This document shows positions 16,636 through 25,782 of a DNA stretch of 64,000 nt, one piece after another; the first letter of the stretch is position 1; each line of letters opens with the position of its first letter. The position numbers and the translations under genes were made by a program. Below the pieces are notes generated by a model. It made no database searches. It saw nothing but the letters and a program-made list of their open reading frames with translations, and was not told the DNA's origin. The stretch spans positions 2,046,001 through 2,110,000 of the forward strand of contig JADJXH010000004.1 in NCBI GenBank assembly GCA_016715895.1, read 5' to 3'. This stretch comes from Flavobacteriales bacterium. GTDB lineage: Bacteria; Bacteroidota; Bacteroidia; Flavobacteriales_F; PHOS-HE28.

Positions 16636-17646
16636 TCAGTGGCTCAGCTCGGGAGCGAATGCGCGCAAGGCCTGGTGAAGGGCGGCGTCCTGCGCGTCGA
16701 AGGCGTAGTGGGTGGCGCGGAGGAGGCCGCTGCGGACCCGGGCCTCGCGGGACTGCGGATCGTTCGCCAGCTCGGTCATGGCCCCGGCCAAGGTAGTGGC
16801 CTCGCCGACTGGCACGCGCAGCGCGGCGTCGCCGAACGATTCGCGGAACACCGGAAGGTCACTGGCGATCACCGGACATCCCCGGGCCATGGCCTCCAGG
16901 ATGGGCAGCCCGAAGCCTTCATACCGGCTGGGCATCACCAAGGCGGTGGCGCGGCGCATCAGGGCGAAGAGCGCATCGTCGTCCACGCGTCCGGTCCAGG
17001 TCTCGCCGGGTCCCGGCCTCAGGTCCTGTCGGGCGAAGACGCGGCCGGCATCGCCCACGATGACCGCCAGCGCCTCCGGACGACGTTCGCGGCACAGGGC
17101 AAAGGCGCGCTGAAAGATGCCCACCTCCTTGCGCGGGTCGCCGGGCCCGATGAAGAGGAACAGGGGAGGTCCGGTCGGTGCCGGACCCGGTTCGTTGTCC
17201 TGCGCGACGGCAGGCGGCACCACCTGGATGCGTTGGGCGGTGGAGGGGACCTGCCGGGCCAGCTCATCGGCCACCGTGCGGCTGACGGTGATGAGGCCGC
17301 GGACCCGCGGGATCAAGGAGGGGAGGAGCAGGCGGTACCAGGTCCCGAAGGCACCGCTGAACCACTCGGGGTGCTCCAGCCACGCGAGGTCGTGCACCAC
17401 CAGCAGTTGATCGCGCAGCAGCCACGGGCCGGTGTTCGCCGGGCCGAGCAACAGGTCATGCCTCCGCAGCCGCAGGGGCAGCACCAGTTGCTCCCACAGG
17501 TGGCCGGTGAAGCCGCTCGCATGCCGGGTGGTGATGGTGCGGAACGGAAGCTCCAGCCGCTGCAGCGCGGCCTCCAGTTGCAGGGCGTAGCGCTCCACGC
17601 CGGTCACCGGCCGGTGCAGGCAGCGGCCGTTGAGCACCAGCGCCAT
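16636..17646 (-). CDS. Glycosyltransferase, GT4 family
   Basis: The 336-residue protein starts MALVLNGRCLHRPVTGVERY, a common opening of GT4 mannosyl-type transferases, and has PSRYEGFGLPILEAMARGCPVIAS (here split for reading: PSRYEGFGLP then ILEAMARG) in the donor-binding domain. A TTG nine bases upstream keeps the frame open, but the ATG at 17646 sits six bases after a TACCTTG element and is preferred. It is the first gene of the leftward glycan operon and is divergent from the ABC exporter. Confidence 0.87.
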   Translation of the reverse strand: MALVLNGRCLHRPVTGVERYALQLEAALQRLELPFRTITTRHASGFTGHLWEQLVLPLRLRRHDLLLGPANTGPWLLRDQLLVVHDLAWLEHPEWFSGAFGTWYRLLLPSLIPRVRGLITVSRTVADELARQVPSTAQRIQVVPPAVAQDNEPGPAPTGPPLFLFIGPGDPRKEVGIFQRAFALCRERRPEALAVIVGDAGRVFARQDLRPGPGETWTGRVDDDALFALMRRATALVMPSRYEGFGLPILEAMARGCPVIASDLPVFRESFGDAALRVPVGEATTLAGAMTELANDPQSREARVRSGLLRATHYAFDAQDAALHQALRAFAPELSH

Positions 17647-17652
17647 GGCGCA

Positions 17653-17690
17653 CAAGGTAGGCGGACGGCCGCGCGTGCCCGGTTAACTTG
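17653..17690. promoter_or_regulatory. Divergent promoter between glycan synthesis and export operons
   Basis: Two -7-like elements face away from each other: TACCTTG (17659-17653, minus) ends six bases before the ATG at 17646, and TAACTTG (17684-17690, plus) ends six bases before the ATG at 17697. The whole gap is 50 bases, so the two operons are likely controlled together. Neither has room for a standard 5' leader. Confidence 0.45.
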
Positions 17691-17696
17691 CGCGCC

Positions 17697-18482
17697 ATGT
17701 CAGCGCCCGCCGTCCACGCCCTGCACGGGCGTCGCATCGCCTGGCCGCTGGTGCTGCAGGTGGCCTGGAAGAACGTCAGGCTCCGCTACAAGAGCTCGCT
17801 CCTCGGCTTCGTGTGGACCTTCCTGAACCCCGTCATCTACCTGGCGATCTTCCTGTTCATCTTCAGCCGGGCCTTCGAGCAGGTGGCCAACTACCCCGTG
17901 TTCGCCCTCACCGGCCTCATCCTCTGGACCTTCTTCGCCACCACCTCGGCCCACGTGCTCGGCGCGCTGGTGGAGAACGCGCATGTGCTGCGCTCGCTCG
18001 CGGTGCCGCCGCTGGTGTTCCCGCTGGCGCAACTGTTCGCCGGCCTCATCAACCTGCTCTTTTCGCTGGTGCCTTTCGCGCTGCTGCTGGCGGCTTTCGG
18101 CTGGCGGCCCCAGCCGGTGCACCTGCTCGCCCTGCCCACCTTGGTGCTCTTCGCCGTGTTCGTCTTCGGCCTTTCCCTCGCCCTCTGCACGCTGAACGTC
18201 TACTTCCGCGACATCGGCCTGCTGTGGAACGCCCTGTTGCCTGCGCTCTTCTACATCACGCCCATCGCCTACCCGCCGGACCTGGTGCCCGCCGACCTGC
18301 GCTGGATCGCCGGCCTGGACCCGCTCTACTGGTACATCGGCCTGTTCCGCACCATCGTGGTGGACGGGCTCAGCCCCGATGCGGGGACCCTGGTGCTGGT
18401 GACGGCCTTGTCCACGGCATCGCTGGCGCTGGGCATGGTGGTGTACGGATCCCTCCGTCGTGGACTGATCGCCAATTACTGA
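17697..18482 (+). CDS. ABC-2 type polysaccharide exporter, membrane subunit
   Basis: The 261-residue protein has six predicted membrane helices and the ABC2 permease pattern of Wzm/TagG/KpsM proteins: WKNVRLRYKSSLLGFVWTFLNP just inside the N-terminus and FYITPIAYPPDLVP near the end of the fourth to fifth helix. With the ATPase encoded one base downstream it should flip a lipid-linked glycan across the inner membrane. A TTG at 17688 is a poorer start than the ATG at 17697. Confidence 0.9.
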   Translation: MSAPAVHALHGRRIAWPLVLQVAWKNVRLRYKSSLLGFVWTFLNPVIYLAIFLFIFSRAFEQVANYPVFALTGLILWTFFATTSAHVLGALVENAHVLRSLAVPPLVFPLAQLFAGLINLLFSLVPFALLLAAFGWRPQPVHLLALPTLVLFAVFVFGLSLALCTLNVYFRDIGLLWNALLPALFYITPIAYPPDLVPADLRWIAGLDPLYWYIGLFRTIVVDGLSPDAGTLVLVTALSTASLALGMVVYGSLRRGLIANY

Positions 18483-18483
18483 G

Positions 18484-19239
18484 ATGAGCGCAGCGCCGAT
18501 GATCGAAGTGCGCGGCCTGCAGGCCGACTACCACGTGCAACGCCACGGTGCGGGCTCCATCAAGGAGTACCTGGTCTCGTTCGGCCGCAAGGGCCTGCTC
18601 GAACGCAAGCGGATCATCGAGCAGGTGGACCTCGACATCGCGGCGGGCGAATGCTTCGGCATCGTGGGCCGCAACGGCAGCGGCAAGAGCACCCTGCTGC
18701 GCGTGCTCGCCGGCATCGTGGAGCCCACGGCCGGATCGGTGACGGTGCGCGGGCGCGTGGCGCCCATGCTCGCCCTGGGCGTGGGCCTCGAGCCCGAGCT
18801 CGACGGGCTGGAGAACGCGCGGCTCTGTGCGGCCCTCATGGGCGGGGACCGCCAGGCGATGCGGCGCACCGTGGACCATGTGCGGCACTTCGCCGGCCTG
18901 AGCGACGACGACCTGCGCATGCCGGTGAAGCGCTACAGCACGGGCATGATGGCCCGGCTCGGCTTCGCCATCGCCACCACCGATGATCCGGAAGTGCTGC
19001 TGATCGACGAGGTGCTCGCCGTGGGCGATGCAGGCTTCCAGCTCAAGTGCTACGAACGCATCGCCGAGCTGAAGCGCAAGGGCGGCACTATCGTGTTCGT
19101 GTCGCACGCGCTGGGCGAGGTGCAGCGCATCTGCGACCGCGCGGGCTGCATGGAGGCGGGGCGCTTGGTGAAGGTGGGCGGCACCCACGAGGTGGGCGTG
19201 TTCTATCACGGCCTGTTGGGCATACCGGTGGAAGGGTGA
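18484..19239 (+). CDS. ABC-type polysaccharide exporter, ATPase subunit
   Basis: The 251-residue protein carries Walker A (GRNGSGKST), the signature segment (KRYSTGMMARLGFA), Walker B (VLLIDEVLAVGD) and the switch His (VSHALG). This is the Wzt/TagH group. It ends soon after the nucleotide-binding domain, so it lacks the C-terminal carbohydrate-binding domain some Wzt proteins use to recognise capped chains; the exporter may therefore not need a terminal chain modification. Its stop overlaps the start of the next gene (TGATG). Confidence 0.92.
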   Translation: MSAAPMIEVRGLQADYHVQRHGAGSIKEYLVSFGRKGLLERKRIIEQVDLDIAAGECFGIVGRNGSGKSTLLRVLAGIVEPTAGSVTVRGRVAPMLALGVGLEPELDGLENARLCAALMGGDRQAMRRTVDHVRHFAGLSDDDLRMPVKRYSTGMMARLGFAIATTDDPEVLLIDEVLAVGDAGFQLKCYERIAELKRKGGTIVFVSHALGEVQRICDRAGCMEAGRLVKVGGTHEVGVFYHGLLGIPVEG

Positions 19240-22200
19240 TGAGCGGACGCGATACGGCACATCCGGAGGGCGCGGGCATCGCGGTGCTGATCCCCTGCTA
19301 CAACGACGGCGCCTTCCTCCGCGAGGCGCTCGACAGCGTGTACGCGTCGACCAGCGCCCCGGCGGAGCTGGTGGTGGTGAACGACGGCTCCGACGATCCG
19401 GCCACCGTGCAGCTGCTCGCCACGCTCCGCGATGAGGGCGTGCGCGTGATCGACCGGCCGAACGGCGGGCTGGCCGCGGCGCGCAACACGGGTTGGCGGG
19501 CCACCTCGGCCCCCTGGGTGCTCTTCCTGGACGCCGACAACCGGGTGGAACCGGAGCTGATCGCCAGGCTGGCGGAGGCCGTGGCCCGCGATCCGCAGGC
19601 GGACGTGTGCTTCACCGACAAGCGCGAGTTCGGGCTCCGCGACGGCGTGGTGCGGCAGCATGCCGACGACCTGCCCCGGCTGCTGGTGGGCAACCGCATC
19701 GACGCCTGCGCGCTCGTGCGCCGCGGCCTGCTGGAACAACTGGACGGCTACGACGAGGCCATGCGCGACGGCTACGAGGACTGGGAGCTGTGGATCCGCG
19801 CCACGGCGGCGGGCGCGCGCTTCCACCACATCCCCGAAGCGCTCTTCGCCTACCGCGTGCGTTCCGGCTCGCTGCTTGCCCGCGCCGATGATCCCGAGGT
19901 GCGGGCCCGCATCCTGCGCCATGTGGTGGACAAGCACGCCGAGCTCTATGCGAGGCATGCGGGCACCGTGGCCATGGAGTTGCACCGCACCCAGGCGTAC
20001 GACCGTTGGCTGCGCGCCGAGCTCGATGCCAAAGCGGAGGAGGCGGCGCGGTCGGCGGAGCGGGCCCACGCCGGAACGGCGGAGGCCCGGGCCGCACTGG
20101 ACCAGATGCGCGCCGAGCTGCTGGACGTCCACCGTGCGCTGGCCGAAGCGAAGGAGGCCGGGCAGCAGCTGCGCGAGGAGGCCGAGCGCGACGCCGCGCG
20201 CCTCGCCGAACTGGAGGCCGACAAGGACATCCTGGCCGCCGAGGCCCATCGCCTGGTGGGCGAGGTGGACAAGGCCATGCAGGCGCTGTCCGCCCAGCGC
20301 GAGCACGGCCGGGCCCTGCAGGCGCTCATCGGCCAGTACGAGGCGCGCATCAAGGCCATCGAGGGCAGCCGGCTGTGGCGCATGCGCCTGGCCTACCACA
20401 AGATGCGCGCGCTGCTGCGCACCTCCAGCGACACCTCGGGCCGGGGCTTCAAGTGGCTGCGGCGCGGCATCTTCCTCGTCTCGGGCAAGGGTCGCCGCAT
20501 CCTGCGGAAATTCCTGGCCAAGGTGTTCCGCGCGCTCTACCTGCTCACCGAGGAACGCCCTGTGCGCATCCTGGTGGGCGAGGAACAGCAGCAGCTCTTC
20601 GCCGTGCAGGGCGACCCCTACCACCAGTGGATGGCCCGCCACTTCGCGCGGCCCAGCGACCTGCGCGACCAGGCCGAGCTCATCGAGGGCTTCGCGCACC
20701 GGCCCCTCATCAGCGTGGTGATGCCGGTGTACGACCCGCCGGTGCACCTGCTCGATGCCGCCATCCGTTCGGTGGTGGACCAGGTATATCCGCACTGGGA
20801 GCTCTGCATCGCCGACGACCGCAGCCCCAACGCCGAGGTGCGCCGCTGCCTGGAGCGCTGGATGAAGGAGGACGACCGCATCCGCGTCGTGTTCCGCAAG
20901 GAGAACGGCCACATCGCCCGCGCGAGCAACAGCGCCCTGGAGCTGGCGCAGGGCACCTTCACGGCGTTGATGGACCACGACGACCTGCTGGCGCCCGACG
21001 CCCTGTTCCATGTGGTGAAGCGCCTGCAGCGGGCACCCGACCTGGACCTCCTCTACACGGACGAGGACAAGATCGACGAGCAGGGCCGGCACAGCGAGGC
21101 CCACTTCAAGCCGCAGTGGTGCCCGGACCACCTGCTCTCGCGCAACTACTTCGGCCACCTGGTGGTGCTGCGCACGGCCCTGCTGCGCGAGGTGGGCGGG
21201 TTCCGGCCCGGCTTCGAGGGCAGCCAGGACTACGACCTGCTCCTGCGCGTCACCGAACGCACCGACCGCATCGCCCACATCCCGCGGGTGCTCTACCACT
21301 GGCGGATCCATGCCGGCAGCGCGGCGCGCAGCGAGGAGGTGAAGCCCTACGCCTACGACGCCGCCAAGCGCGCCCTCACCGAAGCGCTCGACCGCCGCGG
21401 CGAACCGGCCGAGGTGGGCTTCCTGGAGGGCTTCCGCGGCTACGGCATCCGCTTCACCGCACCGCTGAAGGGGAAGGTGAGCGTGCTGATCCCCACCAAG
21501 GACAAGGCCGAGGTGCTGGGCACCTGCCTGCGCTCCCTCTTCGCGCTCACCGAACATCCCGATCTGGAGGTCATCGTCATCAGCAACAACAGCCGCGAGG
21601 GCGCGCTCTTCGAGCTGCTGGACGACATGGCCGCGCGCGAGCCCGAGCGCTTCCGCTGGTATCGCCACGACGTGCCGTTCAACTTCAGCGGGCTCATGAA
21701 CTTCGGCGCGTCCAAGGCCACGGGCGACCACCTCTGCTACCTCAACAACGACACGGAGGTGATCCACGCGGACTGGCTGCGCACCATGCACAGCTGGAGC
21801 CAGCGGCCCTCCACCGGCGCGGTGGGCGTCAAGCTGCTGTACCCCAACGACACCATCCAGCATGCCGGCGTGGTGATCGGCCTGGGCGGAGTGGCCGGCC
21901 ACACCTTCGTGGGCTACCACAAGGACGGGCCGGGCTACTTCAACTACATCAACACCATCAACAACTACAGCGCGGTGACGGCCGCGTGCATGATGGTGGA
22001 GCGGCGCAAGCTCGAGCGCATCGGCGGCTGGGAGGAGGCCTTCAGCGTGGAGTACAACGACGTGGACCTCTGCCTGCGCCTGCGCGAGGCCGGCTACCAC
22101 AATGTGTACCTGCCGCACGTCTCGCTCTACCACTTCGAGTCGCTCACCCGCGGCCATCCGCACATGACCAAGGAGAGCTACGAACGGCACCTGCGCGAGG

Positions 22201-22301
22201 TGGCGCTGTTCCAGGAGCGCTGGCGCGGCTACGTGGACGACGACCCCTGCTACAACCCCAACCTGGGCCGCGGCGTGCACGACTGGCAGTTCGCGTTGTG
22301 A
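19239..22301 (+). CDS. Large glycosyltransferase with three GT2 domains and a coiled coil
   Basis: The 1020-residue protein has a GT2 domain at about 12-260 (VLIPCYNDGAFLREALDSVY, DXD region FLDADN), a charged Ala/Glu/Arg-rich coiled coil at about 265-380, a second GT2 domain from about 487 (ISVVMPVYDPPVHLLDAA, MDHDD) and a third from about 745 (VSVLIPTKDKAEVL, LNNDTEV). No membrane segment is obvious. Tandem GT2 proteins of this kind build repeating glycans in the cytoplasm, each domain adding one sugar. The start overlaps the stop of the ABC ATPase gene, tying it to the export operon. Confidence 0.88.
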   Translation: MSGRDTAHPEGAGIAVLIPCYNDGAFLREALDSVYASTSAPAELVVVNDGSDDPATVQLLATLRDEGVRVIDRPNGGLAAARNTGWRATSAPWVLFLDADNRVEPELIARLAEAVARDPQADVCFTDKREFGLRDGVVRQHADDLPRLLVGNRIDACALVRRGLLEQLDGYDEAMRDGYEDWELWIRATAAGARFHHIPEALFAYRVRSGSLLARADDPEVRARILRHVVDKHAELYARHAGTVAMELHRTQAYDRWLRAELDAKAEEAARSAERAHAGTAEARAALDQMRAELLDVHRALAEAKEAGQQLREEAERDAARLAELEADKDILAAEAHRLVGEVDKAMQALSAQREHGRALQALIGQYEARIKAIEGSRLWRMRLAYHKMRALLRTSSDTSGRGFKWLRRGIFLVSGKGRRILRKFLAKVFRALYLLTEERPVRILVGEEQQQLFAVQGDPYHQWMARHFARPSDLRDQAELIEGFAHRPLISVVMPVYDPPVHLLDAAIRSVVDQVYPHWELCIADDRSPNAEVRRCLERWMKEDDRIRVVFRKENGHIARASNSALELAQGTFTALMDHDDLLAPDALFHVVKRLQRAPDLDLLYTDEDKIDEQGRHSEAHFKPQWCPDHLLSRNYFGHLVVLRTALLREVGGFRPGFEGSQDYDLLLRVTERTDRIAHIPRVLYHWRIHAGSAARSEEVKPYAYDAAKRALTEALDRRGEPAEVGFLEGFRGYGIRFTAPLKGKVSVLIPTKDKAEVLGTCLRSLFALTEHPDLEVIVISNNSREGALFELLDDMAAREPERFRWYRHDVPFNFSGLMNFGASKATGDHLCYLNNDTEVIHADWLRTMHSWSQRPSTGAVGVKLLYPNDTIQHAGVVIGLGGVAGHTFVGYHKDGPGYFNYINTINNYSAVTAACMMVERRKLERIGGWEEAFSVEYNDVDLCLRLREAGYHNVYLPHVSLYHFESLTRGHPHMTKESYERHLREVALFQERWRGYVDDDPCYNPNLGRGVHDWQFAL

Positions 22302-22361
22302 GCAGGCGAGCGTCAGCGAGCATCTGTGCCATCGGCGTTCATCATTGGACGTTGGCATTCG

Positions 22362-22413
22362 GCTGGAAGCTCGCGGCTTGAAGTTGGAAGCTGGTGGCCG
22401 CAAGCTGGAAGCC
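22362..22413. repeat. Short direct repeats (GGAAGCTGG-like) before the SprB-repeat gene
   Basis: Three to four imperfect copies of a GCTGGAAGC / TTGGAAGCT word lie in 52 bases, interrupted by GGCTTG and GGCCGC. The stretch lies in the 192-base gap after the polysaccharide export operon and just before the composition change. No reading frame or promoter explains it. Confidence 0.5.
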
Positions 22414-22493
22414 GTTGGTCAATAACCGTTCCTCAGATCGATTTGGTTATCGTTTTCCGGGCGAATAGCTTCACCGCATCAAACGACCGGACC

Positions 22494-24182
22494 ATGTGCA
22501 CACACACCTGTTGTGCGCGGCGTTCGGCGGACCGGATGGGGGGGGGTATTGGAGTTGGAAGTCCGCTGATCCTCGCGCTTCTTTTCGCGATCCCTGAAGG
22601 GATGAGCGCCCAAGTCCTCAGTGTACAGCTCGACCCCAGCGACCACAACGGCTTCACGATCTCCTGCTTCGGCGGGAAGGATGGGAGCATCGACCTCACG
22701 GTTTCCGGCGGCACACCGCCCTACACCTACGAGTGGAGCACGGGTGCCAATACCCAGGACATCTTCGGTGTGGCCGCAGGGTACTACCGCGTGGCGGTGT
22801 ACGACAGCGACACGGGCTATGTGGTACGGGAGATCACCCTGAGCGAGCCGGAACTCTTGGTGGGGACAGCCACGGCCTTCGAATACCCGAACGACTTCAA
22901 CGTGAGCTGCCACTCGTGCTACAACGGCAGCATCGATGCGGGGGCCATCGGTGGTGTGGCGCCGTACAGTTACGAATGGAGGGACGGCTCCACCGTGGAG
23001 GATCGCAGCGGACTGGGCGCGCGGGACTACACCGTGGTGGTGCGCGATGCCAACGGCTGCGAAGCGGCCGGCATCACCCTGATCCTGCGCGAACCGCAGC
23101 GCAACGACTGGACCATGAACGGGAATGCCGGTACCATCCCTGGGCCGCACTACTTCGGCACCAGCGACAACCAGGATGTGGTGTTCAAGAGCAATGGCAT
23201 CGAGCGACTGCGCCTATTGGGGACTGGACAAGTGAAACTCAGTGGTCTCGGTGATGGAATACTCAAGTCCTCAGGTGGTGGCTTGGTCGAGGTTTTTCCG
23301 TTCTCGGAGTCATTGATGCCCCATGACGTTTATCCCTTTTGGCGAACTGATGGGAACTACTTGGTTACGTCAATAGGGACTCCGGCTTTTTTGGGCACTC
23401 GGGATAATTCGTCACTGTGGATCAAGACCAATAATCTGTTAAGAATGATTATTTCCGATGATGGACGCGCCGCACTGGGAGAGGAGATTGATCAACTCCC
23501 AATGGCGGGTGCGTTGACGATCAAGACAGGTTGGAATGATTGGTTGACATTACGACGTAGGACAAGCGATCCGAACGATGACGGTTTCTGGCATTTGCAC
23601 AACCCCGGCCCGGATTTCAGCAGGTTGATTTTCTACTATACTGACCAGCATGGTGACTCACCCGAAGCGAGCAGCTTGACTCTTTGGAATGATGGCAATG
23701 TGAGTATTGGCGATAACCAACCTTCATCCTTGGACATGCGGGTGCGTGTGGGCGGCGGATTGCATGCGAGTAAGCTGACAGTTGGAGATGTGGGTGACCC
23801 TTCCTCCCTGTTGAATGTTGGCGACGATTTCGCAGTTTTAAGTGATGGGCGCGTGCGGATTGGAGACGACGTTACTACGCCGGACAACGGTTATAGACTC
23901 TATGTGCAGGGAGGTCTATTGACCGAAAAGGTGAAGGTTGCGATAAGGTCAACGACGCAATGGAGTGATCACATTTTTAAAGCTGATTATTGTTTACCTG
24001 ACTTAGATGAGGTAGCCTCGTACATTGAGAAATATGGCCATCTACCTGGTGTACCATCGGCTTCGTCCATGGTGGATAACGGTTTGGACGTTGTACAAAC
24101 AGACGCAATTCTCCTGGCTAAGATTGAAGAATTGACACTATACATTATTCAACTTGAAAAACGAATAAGCGAACTCGAATAA
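22494..24182 (+). CDS. SprB-repeat protein with tail-fibre-like C-terminus
   Basis: The 562-residue protein has a signal sequence (VGSPLILALLFAIPEGMSAQ), then two SprB repeats of about 80 residues (CFGGKDGSIDLTVSGGTPPYTYEW; CHSCYNGSIDAGAIGGVAPY, shown in parts), the unit found in the gliding adhesin SprB. From about residue 240 it changes to a domain reporting LGTGQVKLSGLG and similar short strands, and it ends in a tail-fibre-like segment (YIEKYGHLPGVPSA) with a helix LLAKIEELTLYIIQLEKRI, a frequent ending of Bacteroidota surface proteins. The DNA is GC-rich up to about 23215 and AT-richer after. The start could instead be 22533. TTTG about 20 bases before TAGCTTC near 22455-22481 is a possible promoter. 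Confidence 0.72.
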   Translation: MCTHTCCARRSADRMGGGIGVGSPLILALLFAIPEGMSAQVLSVQLDPSDHNGFTISCFGGKDGSIDLTVSGGTPPYTYEWSTGANTQDIFGVAAGYYRVAVYDSDTGYVVREITLSEPELLVGTATAFEYPNDFNVSCHSCYNGSIDAGAIGGVAPYSYEWRDGSTVEDRSGLGARDYTVVVRDANGCEAAGITLILREPQRNDWTMNGNAGTIPGPHYFGTSDNQDVVFKSNGIERLRLLGTGQVKLSGLGDGILKSSGGGLVEVFPFSESLMPHDVYPFWRTDGNYLVTSIGTPAFLGTRDNSSLWIKTNNLLRMIISDDGRAALGEEIDQLPMAGALTIKTGWNDWLTLRRRTSDPNDDGFWHLHNPGPDFSRLIFYYTDQHGDSPEASSLTLWNDGNVSIGDNQPSSLDMRVRVGGGLHASKLTVGDVGDPSSLLNVGDDFAVLSDGRVRIGDDVTTPDNGYRLYVQGGLLTEKVKVAIRSTTQWSDHIFKADYCLPDLDEVASYIEKYGHLPGVPSASSMVDNGLDVVQTDAILLAKIEELTLYIIQLEKRISELE

Positions 24183-24223
24183 TTTGCACGTCGGGCCTAT
24201 AAGTTGCAATCCAGCATCTAAAG

Positions 24224-25768
24224 ATGTACCATCACGGCTATTTTTTTAGGTTGGCGAGCATCTGTTGCTTGCATCTCATCCCAACGCGTGGGTTTGCGCA
24301 GGCACAAACCGTTACGTGCGGAAATGCGCACACCTTCATGTATAGTCAACTTCCTGATTGTAGCGTGCCTTATATGCAAGTGTTCAGTGACGAATTTGAT
24401 GGTCTGGAACTTGACTATTCTAAATGGAATGTCAGAACTGGACGCATTAGAAACCACGATGTAGAGATTCAGTGTTATCAAGAAGATCAGGTTGTCGTGA
24501 ACAACGGGTCTCTTCATATAATACATCAATACGAGCCTAATTCGTGTTACGATAGCGAGGATAACGCGAATGTTCAGTTGGAATTTACTTCTGGTGAGAT
24601 AGATTCACATTTCAGATACAGCTATGGATACTACGATGCGAAGGTATGGCTACCGACTTTGTATGATGGGGTTTGGCCCGGGTGGTGGATATATGGGCAG
24701 GAACCGTGGGTGCCGAATGTACATGTAACTGAAGTGGATATTTTCGAATTTAACGTACCTGTTAATGATTTTGGTGGTACGCAAGGATGCAGCGCATGGT
24801 CCATGACAACCCATGTTGGAGATAGAGGGTGTGGATGCCTTAGCGATGAATGGGCTTGCGGCTATAGTGCTGCACTGCCGTCAAGCTGCGCCGATGGATG
24901 GTTGACATTCGGATTATTGTGGGATCGGTTCAATATAACTTGGTATTTAAACGGCAGTCCTTATCGGGTAACACCTAGAATTCTCCAATTAAATTCCCAA
25001 CTCGTTGATTGCGAATCACTTACTCTGAATGCGGCGTACCTCAGAACGGTTGATCATAGATATCCCCTCCATCCAGGCGAAATTATTTTCAATATTGCAC
25101 TAGGGCGTCTGCAGAATGGAAGCTTCCCATGGGGTCCGAATGAGATGAAAGTCGACTACATTCGTTATTTTAGACCTGTGTCATGCAAGGGGAATAGCAT
25201 CATTAATGATCACGGTGATTTAGAGTTAACATCCGAGTACAACGTACAACACGGTACATCGTTCGAAACAGTTGGCAATATTACACTTGGCTATGGAGAG
25301 CAAATTGAGCTAGTGGCTGAGGATAGGATAACTTTGAATGCCGGTTTCGAAGCCGATGCCTATTCCTGGTGTTTGCTCCGGATTGGCGAAACTTCATGCG
25401 GGGGGGCAGGCATGGTTGTGGAATCGCCCACCGACGACGGCGAAAGTGCAACGATGAAGTTAGTACAGGATGACCTAGTGCGAACAATGCCAGTATCCTA
25501 TGTGATTGAACCAAATCCAGCTACAACGAGCTTCTACATCGACATGATCAATTATAAACCCGTTGAGAGCGCGATTGAAGGGGAACTTGTGTACATAGTA
25601 TCAGATAATTACGGACGTGAAGTGCAAGCTGGAACCTGGCCTGGGAATGGAATATCTATTGACATTTCCGCCCTGTCGAGTGGTGTCTATCAGGTTCAGT
25701 TGATTACACGTGATTCAAAAATTCCGGCAGCCAGTTTGCGGTTAGTTGTTACAAACTTAGGGTACTGA
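24224..25768 (+). CDS. Secreted GH16 family glycanase with T9SS type A sorting domain
   Basis: The 514-residue protein starts with a signal peptide ending near FAQAQ. Residues about 45-320 form a glycoside hydrolase family 16 domain: FSDEFDGLELDYSKWNV at the start and the catalytic motif EVDIFE (E170 nucleophile, D172, E175 acid/base). GH16 enzymes cut beta-1,3/1,4-glucans, agar, carrageenan or similar glycans; the substrate is not readable here. The last 80 residues (EPNPATTSFYIDM, SGVYQVQL, RLVV) match T9SS type A tails, so the enzyme should be secreted or surface-attached. Its codon use is AT-rich compared with the flanks. Confidence 0.87.
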   Translation: MYHHGYFFRLASICCLHLIPTRGFAQAQTVTCGNAHTFMYSQLPDCSVPYMQVFSDEFDGLELDYSKWNVRTGRIRNHDVEIQCYQEDQVVVNNGSLHIIHQYEPNSCYDSEDNANVQLEFTSGEIDSHFRYSYGYYDAKVWLPTLYDGVWPGWWIYGQEPWVPNVHVTEVDIFEFNVPVNDFGGTQGCSAWSMTTHVGDRGCGCLSDEWACGYSAALPSSCADGWLTFGLLWDRFNITWYLNGSPYRVTPRILQLNSQLVDCESLTLNAAYLRTVDHRYPLHPGEIIFNIALGRLQNGSFPWGPNEMKVDYIRYFRPVSCKGNSIINDHGDLELTSEYNVQHGTSFETVGNITLGYGEQIELVAEDRITLNAGFEADAYSWCLLRIGETSCGGAGMVVESPTDDGESATMKLVQDDLVRTMPVSYVIEPNPATTSFYIDMINYKPVESAIEGELVYIVSDNYGREVQAGTWPGNGISIDISALSSGVYQVQLITRDSKIPAASLRLVVTNLGY

Positions 25769-25782
25769 GAACATTTGTAAGC

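Noticed and set aside
22494..24182. Tail-fibre-like C-terminus as a sign of a prophage
   Set aside because: No capsid, portal, terminase, integrase or lysis genes are present, and this ending is common in ordinary Bacteroidota surface proteins.
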